From NCBI RefSeq assembly GCF_032362555.1, contig NC_083505.1:6997501-7061500 (forward strand): 64,000 bases of DNA, written 5' to 3'. The first letter of the stretch is position 1. Every line of letters starts with the position of its first letter. Under the pieces are notes generated by a model, which saw only the letters and a list, made by a program, of their open reading frames with translations, was not told the DNA's origin and did not search any database. Source of the DNA: Amyelois transitella (taxonomy: Eukaryota > Arthropoda > Insecta > Lepidoptera > Pyralidae). The position numbers and the translations under genes were made by a program. This document shows positions 12,301 through 24,081 of this stretch, piece by piece.

Positions 12301-15300
12301 TTATCTCCGAAAGTACTGAGCCGATTTACTTAAAACTTTCACCAATTGCGTTGTTTTAACTCAGAAGAACATTTAAAGTTTGTTTCGTCAAAATCGGTTC
12401 ACTAAAAAAAAAGTTATCGATATTTGAATGAACTCAAGGCATAAGTTTGCCTGCAAAGAAGTAACGAAATTTAAAATTCAAAGTCATTTATCATTGTACG
12501 ACGGCATAATACCTATAACGTATAACATGCGTAATTCTCACGTAAAAAGATTTTTGGTTTGTTAGTCTACTTTACCGTGTGGTTCCCGGCACCAATACAA
12601 AAAAGAATAGGACCACTCCATCTCTTTCCCATGGATGTCATAAAAGGCGACTAAGGGATAGGCTTATGAACTTGGGATTCTTTTTTAGGCGATGGTCGAG
12701 CAACCTATCGCTATTTGAATCTCAATTCAATATTTAATATTTTGACTGAAACGGATAGAGAATTTTTTTTTACATTTTTAGTCTGTCTGTATCTGCCTAT
12801 ATGATCAACATTCAACTCGAAATTTACGCGGACGAAGCCGCGGGCAACAGCTAGTTTATTCATAAAACAATTAGTACAATGCATTTGAATAGTATCTACC
12901 TATAAACTTGACCTCAAAAATAATTATGCAAACAATTTGGTTGTTATTTTAAGTTTTCTGTTAGGGAAAAAAAGCAAGTAGTCTGCAAATAAAATTCATT
13001 TGGACAAAGTAAGAATATATTAATGGAGTTGCAAACCTACTTAAACGAAAGTACCTTAATAAAGTTCCGATTGGTCTAACAACGTACAGTTTAAATATAC
13101 TGCTAATCTCAGGAAGGAGTAACTAGTTAGCTTCAATCCTACATATCCCCTGAAATGTGATGGATGGTTCCTGTTTACTAACGTCACGCACAACTACCTT
13201 ACCCCTTTGAACTGCAAAGTAATTGCTTTGTTCCCCATTCCAAAGGCGAACTTTGAATGAATTTCGAGATACACCTACGTACACAGCCACCGCAAACGAA
13301 TGCGTGGCAAACTAGTGACAGAAGTGAGCACGCTTAATATTACGAGTACATCTAAGTGTACATACATGTTTTGACGGATTACACGTTAGGTCGCTTTTGC
13401 CATTGCTTCAACTCGTCGTTTTCTTGCATCTGACGGCGAGAGTGCGACCTCGTCTCGTGTCATCGTCCTCTGAAAGCGCTTTTCTTCGCCACAAAACGGA
13501 CCGTTTCTTTTCATAAGGAAAAGCTGAAAAGTGTCTGCAAGCAAATAACTCCCTGGAGGGGAAAGCCTACTGCCTCGCTTTGCTCCCTCTTAATCGAAAC
13601 ATGATATGAAAAAATATAAAAAAGGCTGCATACACTCTGAAATTGTTAATGTTACGACAGCTCTTCTGCAAAATGGGATTTATTGTATTACTTTTACACT
13701 TTTTCGACGTTGTATTTATAATTAAAATAGGTAATTCGCATGCACATGAATACAAACAACACGTTTAAATCCGGCCACTGTGCCGTGATTATTATGATTG
13801 ACGCTGTAGCAAGTTGCCAAGCGATGCCATTATTTTCCCGCGTCTACTAACTACCTCACATTTGCATACTACAGACCGGCCAGGGCGCACCCGGCTGTAA
13901 TACTAAGCAGTAGAGGCCAGGGAGGCCAACACATCGCCGCCCGTTGCCATTAATCACCTAGACTCTCTAATACGTTTCCATTCGGTCGGAGCCCCGCGCC
14001 CGTCTTCTATTTATTTCATAATTATTTTCTTCGACAGCGCCTCCTTTGAGCAAACTCTGTTCCTGTTTCTTACTAAGTATTCGAGCTCGTGTTTCTCACA
14101 AGTTTTAATAACACTAATTGTTTACGCCTCTTAGCCGCACCCTGTTCACAATTATAGTAACTACGTGGAAGTTTACTAATATTTATCGAGTTAGTTTCCT
14201 AATATAAGCTTTCAGAGTTAGTTTGATAATTATTAAAAGGAATGGTGACATCGGTTAACCATTTAAATACATTATTAATCTTGGGATCCATTCGTTTTCA
14301 TTACCTCTCCTTTCGATGATTAATGTGACCAGGATTACGAGGCCCAAAACTGATGTTTTTGCAGCGGGGGCGGACATGATAATAACAAACACGTACCAGG
14401 CTTCAGTGGAGGGCTTCATGACACACCTGGGCCTGGACCGCCAGCAGAGCACCGACCTCATCGTGCGCGCCGTGGAGCTGGCCAAGCGCGCGCTCGCGCT
14501 CTATCTCGACGAGTATCAGGACTGTCTACATGATGGTTTGTTCTTTATTTATAATTATATGATAATACATATATTGGTCTTATTTGTATAATTCGGATAA
14601 ATAAATTAAGCCTATCCAATTGTTATACTGTTATAATTTGACATTCATTGGGTTTGACATGGACTTATTAGGTTTATTTGGTTGGCCTAATTCCAGAGGG
14701 TGGGAGCTACGGATTTCAGATTTGTTTCTGGTTTTTATGATAATGTTTTATCGTCTTAAAAATAAACATTCTTGTTATTTATAATGCTACTGAAAACAAG
14801 TAATTCAGCAGATAATGAATGAGTGTGCTATATAAAATTTTTAGAATGCTCGCTTTCTCATGTAAACAAAGATTGTTGGGTCCGCATGCCTAAGGGTCGG
14901 GTGCAAGCACGCATTAATTACTCTCTGCAAGGGTTTTAAGTTATGTGGGTAGAGTAGGTAACAACGTGTCTCGAAACTTTGACAAAACAATAATTGTGCT
15001 TTAGTAATACATATTTTACGAGTATAAGACTCGTGTATAATTTATAACGTTTTTCTAAACGTTATAAGATAACTAAGATACAAACAGTCGTAAGTATACG
15101 ATCTTAATTGACCAAATTCAGAATTTATAAGTAACAATACCTATGTATCTAACAAGACCTTGCCATACATAGAAAGCCTTTATTTCTAATCACACAATAA
15201 AAGAAAACCCAAGTAGTCCCAATTTATGACGAAATAGGTACTATTAGAATCACTAGCGATTTATAATTTATAACTAGATAAGTACTGTGCTCACGAGTAA

Positions 15301-18300
15301 GTCTTTCATTTGCTGTTTCAGATAACAGACCGCTTATCGTTGGATCTGTCGGCCCTTATGGGGCTCACCTACACGACGGTTCAGAGTATGATGGCAGTTA
15401 TGCTGATACTACATCAGTTGAAGTAAGACATATTGATAATAAAAACCGGTCAAGTGCGACTTTCGCCTACGTAATGCACACCTCTGTCTACAGTTTTTCC
15501 TCCTTGTAGCTTCAAAACTATACTTAAGCTCTGAAGCAATTTTCATACCACATAATTTTGTAAAATATGTTCTTATTAGCCATGTCATGAACACGCTTCC
15601 ATTTTGTCGATATAATTACACTAATTTGTCCTAAATAGCTCACAGGTTCCAATTTGCGCAACCCACTTTCCGATTCAGCTCATGATCGATCTTAATAACT
15701 GTGCTACATGTCTACGTTGCCCTCTTGCCGAATTCTTCTTTTAATGCGAATACTCTATCAACGTTAGTTATTTATGTTATTATATAATTATAATGGTATC
15801 ACACTGCAATGTAGGTACCCAAGAACATTTATTATTATTAAATACATGGTCTTTATGTACAGACATATAATCACATCTATATTCCTTGCAGGGTAGACAG
15901 CCAACAGTCATGAAAAGATTGAAAGGTTTCGTTCAGATGTTTTGCTTATTGATAGAATTGAGATTCAAATTGTGGCAGGTTGCAATCCCATCGCCACAAG
16001 AATCCCTTAGTCGCCTTTCACAAGATCCATGGGGAAGATATGAAGTGTCCCTATTTTTAATTGCCGGGAACCACACGGCACCGTTATGTATTAGGTTATT
16101 ATATACATCTATTAGGATTTTAAAATATAATAATTATAGGTAATTAATGTTGTCCTTACTGTGTATAATAGCCTATATATTTGAATTTTATATTTTTAAA
16201 CATTTTGTGATGAGATCGGTTATACAAAAACGAAAAACATTCATTCAAAGCTATTGGCTTGAAATGATTCGATGCCAATGTTAAACGTAAAATAACATCG
16301 CATTTCACCGATAGGTAATTACGGTCATGTGTGGAATAACCGAAAACATAACATTTTCGATTCAAAATAACTAACCGCTTACGGCTATGTAATGTACCTA
16401 CACTTCAATATCGCGAAATGGGAATCAATTTTGAGATTTTCTAATAAAGCTATTGGCGTTAGCTAATCCTGATTTTGAAATAGGCATGGCAAAATTATAT
16501 TTGTGGCAAAATACTGTGCTTGTTTTCATAAAAATAACATAGGCTAAGTGGGTGATCTCCGCGGCACCTAATTAGTTCTATTTCTACATCATTGGTTTTA
16601 GAATGGCCTTTGGTCCAACGAATCGATTCTATTAAATGTTGAAGGTAGAGCTTTCTGACTAAAAGCAATAAATTCTAAATGAGTATTTTTATTATAGCAC
16701 ATTACCTACTCTGGGAGATTTTAGGGATCAAAAATTGTTTTTGTTATCACAAAATAAAGCTAGCTAAAACATTGCTAACGAATTTATTAAAAATAAAACT
16801 TTAAATTGAGAGTTTAGGTACATAAATGTGAGCGAAATGGAAAATCTGCTATTATCTAGTCTTATTTTTATACTGCTCTTCACATTTACTGGCACCTCAC
16901 GTAAATACGTCTATAAATATTTTTTGTTCGCTATGTTAATTTAATTTGTGTGTAGAGAGCGGGCTGCGATCGTTTATACAGAACCCTGGCTCTGTGTGAA
17001 TGCACAGCCTAATAAAGGTTGAAAGCGCCAGCTAAATCGTAAAGAGGGCCGTAAAGTTGCCGGCAAATTAAAATTTACATCGGCAATATGAAAAACTCCC
17101 TCCCTATTTCTCGTCTTTTTTCTGAGCTAAAAGCACTTGATGTGGGGTGGACAGTTAATTAACAAATCCTGGAACAAATGGCTTATAACAAACAAATAAT
17201 AACTTTCGTATTCTAAACATTTTTAAGTAAAGGTATTTTCAATATCCACGAAAATCCATTTAGCCCTTTACCTATGGAAAAATTTGCAGCGTATATAAAA
17301 CATAATACAAAATCTTCCAAATCCGATTAATCTATAATAATTAATAACCCGTAGTCCTTTATTCACGATAAAACTGGTAGCTATTCGCAGCTCTTTACAC
17401 ACATATATGTTAGATAAAATCGCGAAATCGGTTTATTTTAACTTAATATATTAACGAGACATGAAGGCCAAATTAAGGAGGATAGCCCAAAAACATACCG
17501 CAATAATTATAATGGTAGATCTGCTGGATGAATTTATCTACTGTCCCTATTTAGTTGACTACATATTTTATTATCACTTTAGCAAATCTTAAATTTTGTG
17601 GCAAACCGCAAATAGCAATTGGTTCGCAAATAAATAGTTCATTCAAAATAAGACTGTGAAAATCGAATGTTTGTACATATTTTTTTTTCCCAAAAACTGC
17701 TAGGGGCGATTAAAGAATACCAGAAATCAAAAGAACAATTTTTGGATATTTTTATGTCTGGTACGTTTTATCTTTGAAACTACTCAACTCCTTACGGCAA
17801 TTCATTCTAATAATTTTAAAATTATGTTAGTTTTTAATGTGGTTCCATTGGTTTTATTTCTATTAGTAGATTTGATTATCGGTCATTTGTTGTGTTGAAA
17901 GCTATGTATTAATATTGATGCAGCTGGCATCGACCTAAGATCAAGCTGTTTTTCGCAGGGACAACTGTATGTGGCTTGCTCACTGGACAATAGCGCTTAA
18001 AATCTATTTCTATTAGCCTCTGAAGGAAGAACTACTTAATAATATTGTCTACAAAGAAATTCTTTATTAATATTTGATATTTGTTACAGTAATACTAATT
18101 TTGTACCCGTATGCTTTATTACGTATATTTAAATAATACCCGGGCTATTAAGATTCGACTTAACACTAGTTATAAATATTTTCTCCACCTTTCACGTCCA
18201 CAATCACTTTAGGAGTGGCTTTTAGGTCCTAATAACTCTGTAATTGGTTGCGTATACTCTTTTAAATACAAAGATGTGAACTATGTAGGTACCTATGTTA

Positions 18301-21016
18301 TTATTTTCACTTTGAATATTTATATTAAATATTATAGAATATATTAAATACACAAAACGTAACTAACGAATAAAATGTTTTCATCAAAGTTTTCTCAATA
18401 ACGGAGCGCGAATACGAGATTACTTTAATCTTAAGTTTGAAATCTTTCTTGTAGGAAGTTAAAGAGTTTGACATCTGTTCCCAATGGAGCAAGATTGTAA
18501 AATGTCGTTTTCGAAAACAGGTATCCTATGCATATTATGCTATAGCAACATTTCGGCAAACCAGCTTGTGCGTTAGACCTTGTGCCTTTAAAAATATATG
18601 TAAGTCCATAGACATTTGCTGCGAAAGCAAATAACGTTATTTTCGTGCACAATATAGATGATAGAAACCTACATCCGGTAATCGGTATCTAAGGTCCATT
18701 CTTTTATACTTGTAAAGAGATAAAAAACTAATGGACATATTTTCCTGCAAATTCCGACGAGCGAATCCTATAAAAATTATAGTATGTAATAGGTAATTAC
18801 AAAATTTCTTTTCATTTATTTGATTTGCTACACACAATTTACAATTTCATATACAATACAAATTAATTAGGGTGTGAGTTGGAGCAATACAAAAAGGTCA
18901 CAACTCAAAGAATTTATTGGTATATCTAGACCAATACGCTGATTATGACCTAGGTGCTAGTGCAGGTCAATCTGAGTACGTAATTTAAAAAAAACAAACA
19001 AAGACTCGTGTCGTGACTTAAAGTTTATTCTATAGTAGTAGTTGATGTATAACTAAAAACTGCAACGGATGTTAACGACTAATTCGGTCGAAGAAAAAAA
19101 ACAACTTATAGGTTAAAATTTACATATTGAAGGAAAAATTTAATGGTATGTAGGTACTTCTATGTGACAAAAAATAACCACTGTTTTTCTACCAAATTTG
19201 TATTTATTCTCTAAGGATAAACAAGGTAAAATTGTAAATAGCTTCAGCGAAATCCCAAAATGTCGATATGACCATTGACCCTTGTCGCCCACTGGGAACA
19301 ATGTCTTTACTTAGGTGATCTCGTTTTGGTTTAAAACTAGGTCAGACATTCATTTAGTTAAGTAGAAAAGCTCAAACACTGTACAACATTGAAAAAATAC
19401 TATTATACCATTAAATCTATAGAATTAATGGTGAAAATTGACTTAGTGTGTGTTGGACCACGTAGAATGTACCTATATAAGTTCTTAGCATCATTTCCAC
19501 TTAGAAACTGCGTTCTTATAGCTGTTGTGCTTTGGAAAGGGTTCTCTTATTCAGTTTTACTCGAATACCCACGCTTATGATTATGCTGTTCTTAGAAAAA
19601 AATCTTGATTTTAGGTAATGCGCGAGTGGCACAGGCCAAGAATCGAGGCACTGGTGGAGGCTGGCGTAGATTTGTTGGCTCTGGAAACGATTCCATGTCA
19701 AGAGGAGGCAGAGATGCTATGTGACTTGTTGCGCGAGTTTCCTAACATGAAAGCCTGGCTGGCTTTCAGCTGTAAGGTAGGTTCAGTTTCAAACAAAGGA
19801 TGTTTGGAAAGGTGAGACAAAGATGAAATTGAGGATAGAACTTCTGCAGCTTTGCAAATAAGTATTAAATTTCGCGGAGATTGATTAATTATTTTACTAC
19901 TACCGCATAGAGTTTAAAAGATACCTATAAGTACGACTATGTGATTAAACCTAAAGAGTTGAATGTTAACTCTAAACTAAGGCCATTAAATGTAGTGTTA
20001 AGCCCAACTTTGGAGATTTATCTCCACCGAGCTGCCAGTAACCGGGTTTGTGGGTTCATGGGCTTTTTAACAGCTTTTTCTTGTATATTTTTCAATGGTT
20101 GCAATTTGATACAGCGTGTGTCCTTTGAAAAATCTGTAAAATCAATAACCAGTTCACTGTTTTATCCGTTTTTAGAAATAATATTCTAAAAAACCAAGTA
20201 ATTTTTGTTGTTTCTCCAGGACGATCAAAGCATAGCTCATGGCGAAAGCTTCCAAAAAGTGGCGAAGAAATGCTGGGATTTGAATTCGGAACAGTTGGTA
20301 GCAGTGGGCGTCAACTGTTGTGCGCCCTCCTATGTGGCGCGCTTAATTAAGGGTATCAATGCCGACCGGCCACATGCGCCTATTCCCCTTATCGTCTACC
20401 CTAATTCTGGGGAAAAATACAATCCTCAAATAGGGTAAGATTTTGCAGTCAGATAAGTTACGGCAACTTTTATATGGGCAAATGGCCATACATTAAGCTT
20501 TAAGATAGCAGCAGCTACCGTTGAAAAGAAAATTTCAAGTTCCATATCTACCTACATCTGAGAAATCACATGTAATTACTTATCTAGTTGTGAGAGAGAA
20601 ATGACGATGAGAAAAATATTTTTTGTAGGGATTAACATTTAGTTTTCAAACTAAATAGAGTAGTAAAAGTGGTTTCACAGAAAAATTAGAAATTATATTA
20701 AGAAAATCTCTTTTCATAAGATGAATGAGTTTCAAAACAAATCAAGATCTTTATTGGTTATTGTTGGTTATTCTTCCGTCTCAATTTAAATAAACGCTTA
20801 TAGCAAAATATTTTCAGATGGATCGATCGTGATAAATGTGAAGCTGTAGAGGTGTTCATCAAGGAGTGGCTGGATCTCGGCGTTCGCTACGTGGGCGGCT
20901 GCTGTCGTACTTACGCCAACGACGTCACGCGGTTCCGAAACCAAGTGCGCTCTTGGTGCGACCAGTACCGCTTCAAGCACAAGCTTCAAGGACAAGCTAA
21001 GCCTGTTTCCAACTAA
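9364..21016 (+). CDS. Homocysteine S-methyltransferase (six exons)
   Basis: Homocysteine S-methyltransferases transfer a methyl group from S-methylmethionine or SAM to homocysteine, giving methionine in the cytosol. Exons that join in phase are 9364-9538, 14365-14535, 15322-15422, 19615-19776, 20220-20434 and 20818-21016. They total 1023 nt, or 340 residues, which is the usual length. The family opening VLDGGFSTQL lies near the N-terminus, followed by AGADMIITNTYQAS across the first splice and VGSVGPYGAHLHDGSEY in exon 3. The zinc-ligand motifs are GVNCC (Cys 236/237) and GGCCR (Cys 303/304), so the active site appears intact. The codon before ATG is GTG and a splice acceptor lies only 7 bases upstream, so the ATG at 9364 is the likely start. 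Intron 1 is 4.8 kb and repeat-filled. The gene is convergent with the PIX gene. Confidence 0.93.
10035..10620 (+). repeat. Interspersed repeat with 'gctgttgctcgcgacttcg' head
   Basis: Same family as 37213-38128. It runs from the head through 'gtcgaaattaaagtagac' and 'gataaatgactttgaat' to 'ttattatatgtatagat'. Here the 'aaagtagactaacaaacc' junction is not interrupted by another repeat. Confidence 0.7.
11393..11452. repeat. Perfect inverted repeat with 28-bp arms and 4-base loop
   Basis: Left arm 11393-11420, loop 11421-11424 (ataa), right arm 11425-11452. Every base pairs. Both arms contain GAATTCACACACG or its complement. There are no flanking direct repeats that I can see. Confidence 0.9.
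12165..12856 (-). repeat. Inverted copy of the 10-kb repeat, with a second repeat inserted
   Basis: Read on the minus strand it starts ctagctgttgcccgcggctt and ends ttattatatgtatag. A gtagacagagccaac-type fragment (12577-12725, ending 'ccgggaaccacacgg') separates head and tail next to 'taaagtagactaac'. Confidence 0.65.
15865..16083 (+). repeat. gtagacagagccaac-type repeat
   Basis: Runs from 'acagacatataatcacatct' through 'gggtagacagccaacagtc' to 'gccgggaaccacacggcacc'; it is a nearly full-length but altered copy, in a methyltransferase intron. Confidence 0.7.
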
Positions 21017-21210
21017 AGATCTTACTGGGGACTAGTCAACGAAGTGACAAACCGAAACGGGTTACAGAAGTCAGCTGAAAATAAGATCAGATGTCTACTA
21101 TTTTTGGCGCAACCATTACCTCTTGTACCTAGTCTTAAAATTAAACAATCAGATAAAATTGTAACTTCTTGTAATAGTCTAATTGGACTAGTCGACATCG
21201 AGAAAATTTA

Positions 21211-21216
21211 AATAAA
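21211..21216 (+). terminator. Poly(A) signal AATAAA for the methyltransferase gene
   Basis: This is the first AATAAA downstream of the stop codon (about 195 nt). Further AATAAA copies near 21412 and 21640 could serve longer 3' ends. Confidence 0.4.
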
Positions 21217-24081
21217 AACCACTTTTACTAATCTTCGACTGAAATTGTAAGGATACTCTTACATATGTATGTACCTCTGAACCTAAGTAGATAATATAGG
21301 TACCTATTTTATTTGGTTTATGTTTACGAGGCTGTAAAACTTTATCGTCTTTTAAAAACAACGATCCTTTTCACGAAGAAGGTCCCAGTCACCAGGGCTT
21401 GCACGATTTAGAATAAAATTTATTCTGCAAATAAAATGGGAAAGTTGCAGAACTAGTTTTTAAATCAGCTTGGAGTTTTGCAGTTATTTTGAACTTGCTC
21501 TTTGTAGACAAAAAACTTTTGTAATGATAAGTAAATACGTGCCATTGAATTAAAAAAAATACTATATTTTTTTAATAATTTGTTATTACTACAACGTTAT
21601 TGTGAAATATATGTAGTTATATGAAAGTATTTATTTTAATAAACCAAAGATAAAACAAAACTTATGTTTTTTATACATACATATGAACAATCACGTCTTT
21701 ATCCCTTACAGAGTAGATAGAGCCAATAGTCCTAAAGACTGAAATACCATGCTCAGCTGTGTGGTGTAATGATGGAATCGATTATCAAGAATCCCAAGTT
21801 TATAAGCGATATCCCTCAGTCGCCTTTCACGACATTCGTGGGATGGGGTGGATCATGAAATTGTGAACACACATTGTTTTTGGGTCGATTAAGCAACAGT
21901 AGCAGCTCTAAACAGAAATAGATTTATTTTTAGAATTGAATACAAGTCATCGCTTATTGTCGTGAAAAAATTATTAGTCTACCTATATATTTTAGTCTGT
22001 TTGTCTGTATACTTAAATCTTTAAAATTACGCAACGGATTTTGATGCGGTTTTTTGTTACAGGTAGAGTGATTCAAGAGGAAGGTTTTTATGTATAATTT
22101 TTCCCGAATTTTGCACCCGTGCGAAGCCGGGGCGGGTCGCTAGTTATTAATAATTCGAAAAAGAAATCCCGTTTATACTTTCTCATGTTCTAAACTATTG
22201 AACGGATTTTGAAGCAATCATTTTTAGCTATCAGCTATTACAACAAAATATTATTATACGATTTTATAATTACCCTTTTATTTAGGTTGCCAAAGATCAA
22301 AGTTTTACTATTTCCACTTTGTGAAATTAGGTAGGCGCACTTTATGTACTACTTACCCTAAACTCATAAGTTATGTATTAGGGTAATACACAGGTACTTG
22401 TCGGCGAACAAGGATGACACAATAATCAGGACTGTGGGTACCTACTGTACGAACCTTGAAGTGTATAAAGGAACACATTACTTAAAAGCAGGTCCTAGGC
22501 TCCTTATTATAAGAAAAAGAGGTATTGCCAAGGACTTTAAGCTATGAAACACGCATTTGGACATCATAAGTTACTTATACCAGTCGCCAAACGTGTATAC
22601 TCTACCATGCGAAACATAATAGTGAAACCTGGACCAGAGAGGAAACAAGTTTTTATGGACGATTTAGTTATACGGAGGGATGCAAATTGTGGTAGGTGCC
22701 GACAGTAAATTGAAAATGAAATTAAAGCGCCAACGTTTGTTGTCCGGACGAGGCGACGCGGCCGTTCCGAATTTTTCAACCGCTATGAAAGAAATGAAAA
22801 CATTCCGACATTTTATCAGCTTGGGTGGAATGAAATTTAATTGGATAGACTTATTTTCTTGGGAATTCTTAGTAAACACTTTATTCCGCGATCGTGAACC
22901 AATGTTAGTTAGCTTTTTCGTTTGCTTTCATGTATTTAATATACCTACATGAAATTTGGAAATTTTCGTAGATAGGACCTCTCCCATCTTTTTATGCGGA
23001 TAACAAACGTAAAAGATGACTAAATGACAAAAGAACAAACGCCTAATAGATCAAATTAGAATTAAGAAGCTTTCGACTGTAATAGGCAAGTCTTGTAATT
23101 GGAATGTCTCGAATTATAGAATTGAAACCAATATTCGTGAAAACGATCTAGAATAGACTATGATGATATGACAAAGAGAGGCGGATATACCGTCTGATCG
23201 TCCCAGTCTACGGAGGTAAATATCTTATGTATTAAATATCATACTCCATACCATTCGCACGGTTATTATAAAGTACTTTGCATCAGGCATTAACAAGCGT
23301 AACACAACTACGAAAATAATTCCTCTTACATACAACGAGTAAGCTACAATGTATAACAATTGTCAATTATTGATTTCGACTCTCAGCATCGGAATATATT
23401 TCCTAAGGAAAAGCGTAAAGGTGGAACTAGATCAATTATTTAAGACTTTACCTGTTCTACTATATAATTAACTGCACGGGGTCTATAAACAAGAATCAAT
23501 GATCCAAAAGAGAATCGACGTTTAGAGCATAGAATGGTATTATCTGGAATGCACTGCAAACCCTTTACACCTACGCGGTACAGCGGCGGAGCACCCCAGT
23601 GAGCACCCAGTGAACCGAGTCGCCTGTCAACCCTCATAGTTAAGAATAGTTCAGTTATATATTACTCAATTTTAACATGACCCCTTTACAGTAGATGAGA
23701 TAATGCAATTTAGTTATGCAAACCGTCACTTACGGTTTTAATTACTTTTAAGATATACTAACAATACTACTGTCCATTAACCACTATCTCTCGAGTATTT
23801 AACGAAATATAGCATGAAGGTTATAAAGCAAATCATCTTTTGTTAAAATACTAGTTTGAATCATACCTATACCTATCTTAACTTTTTTTTTAATTGTGGA
23901 CTTCACATAAATCGGAATAATATTAAACTACTTATATTATTTCAATTTTTATGGTGGACTATGTGTTTACCTTTATAATAAAGTGGAATTAATATAGTGA
24001 AATGAGGTTAATAGGAATCAGAAATAAAACATGTCAATAGGCAAGTAATAATACAAATATAATACTTCAAATTGTTAGCAA
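21217..24081. other. Intergenic region between convergent genes
   Basis: Holds the 3' flanks of the two convergent genes. It contains a gtagacagagcc-type repeat at about 21680-21845 and a second repeat at about 21995-22142 that ends 'gcgaagccggggcgggtcgctag'-like. No coding exon is supported; the open frames at 22.6-22.95 kb show no family features. Confidence 0.55.
21680..21845 (+). repeat. gtagacagagccaac-type repeat, partial
   Basis: Starts atacatacatatgaacaatc and contains 'gtagatagagccaatagtcc' and 'cagtcgcctttcacgaca'; the 3' end is missing. Confidence 0.65.

Larger units (their letters stand above)
9539..14364 (+). other. Intron 1 of the methyltransferase gene, repeat-filled
   Basis: This intron holds no exon I can support. 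It carries two related long repeats in opposite orientation (about 10035-10620 and 12165-12856) and a perfect 28-bp-stem hairpin at 11393-11452. A GC-richer, low-repeat stretch at about 13.37-14.05 kb could be regulatory; that is a guess from composition only. Confidence 0.6.

Noticed and set aside
22680..22952. 90-residue plus-strand open frame between convergent genes
   Set aside because: No recognisable motif, no splice or poly(A) context; likely chance.
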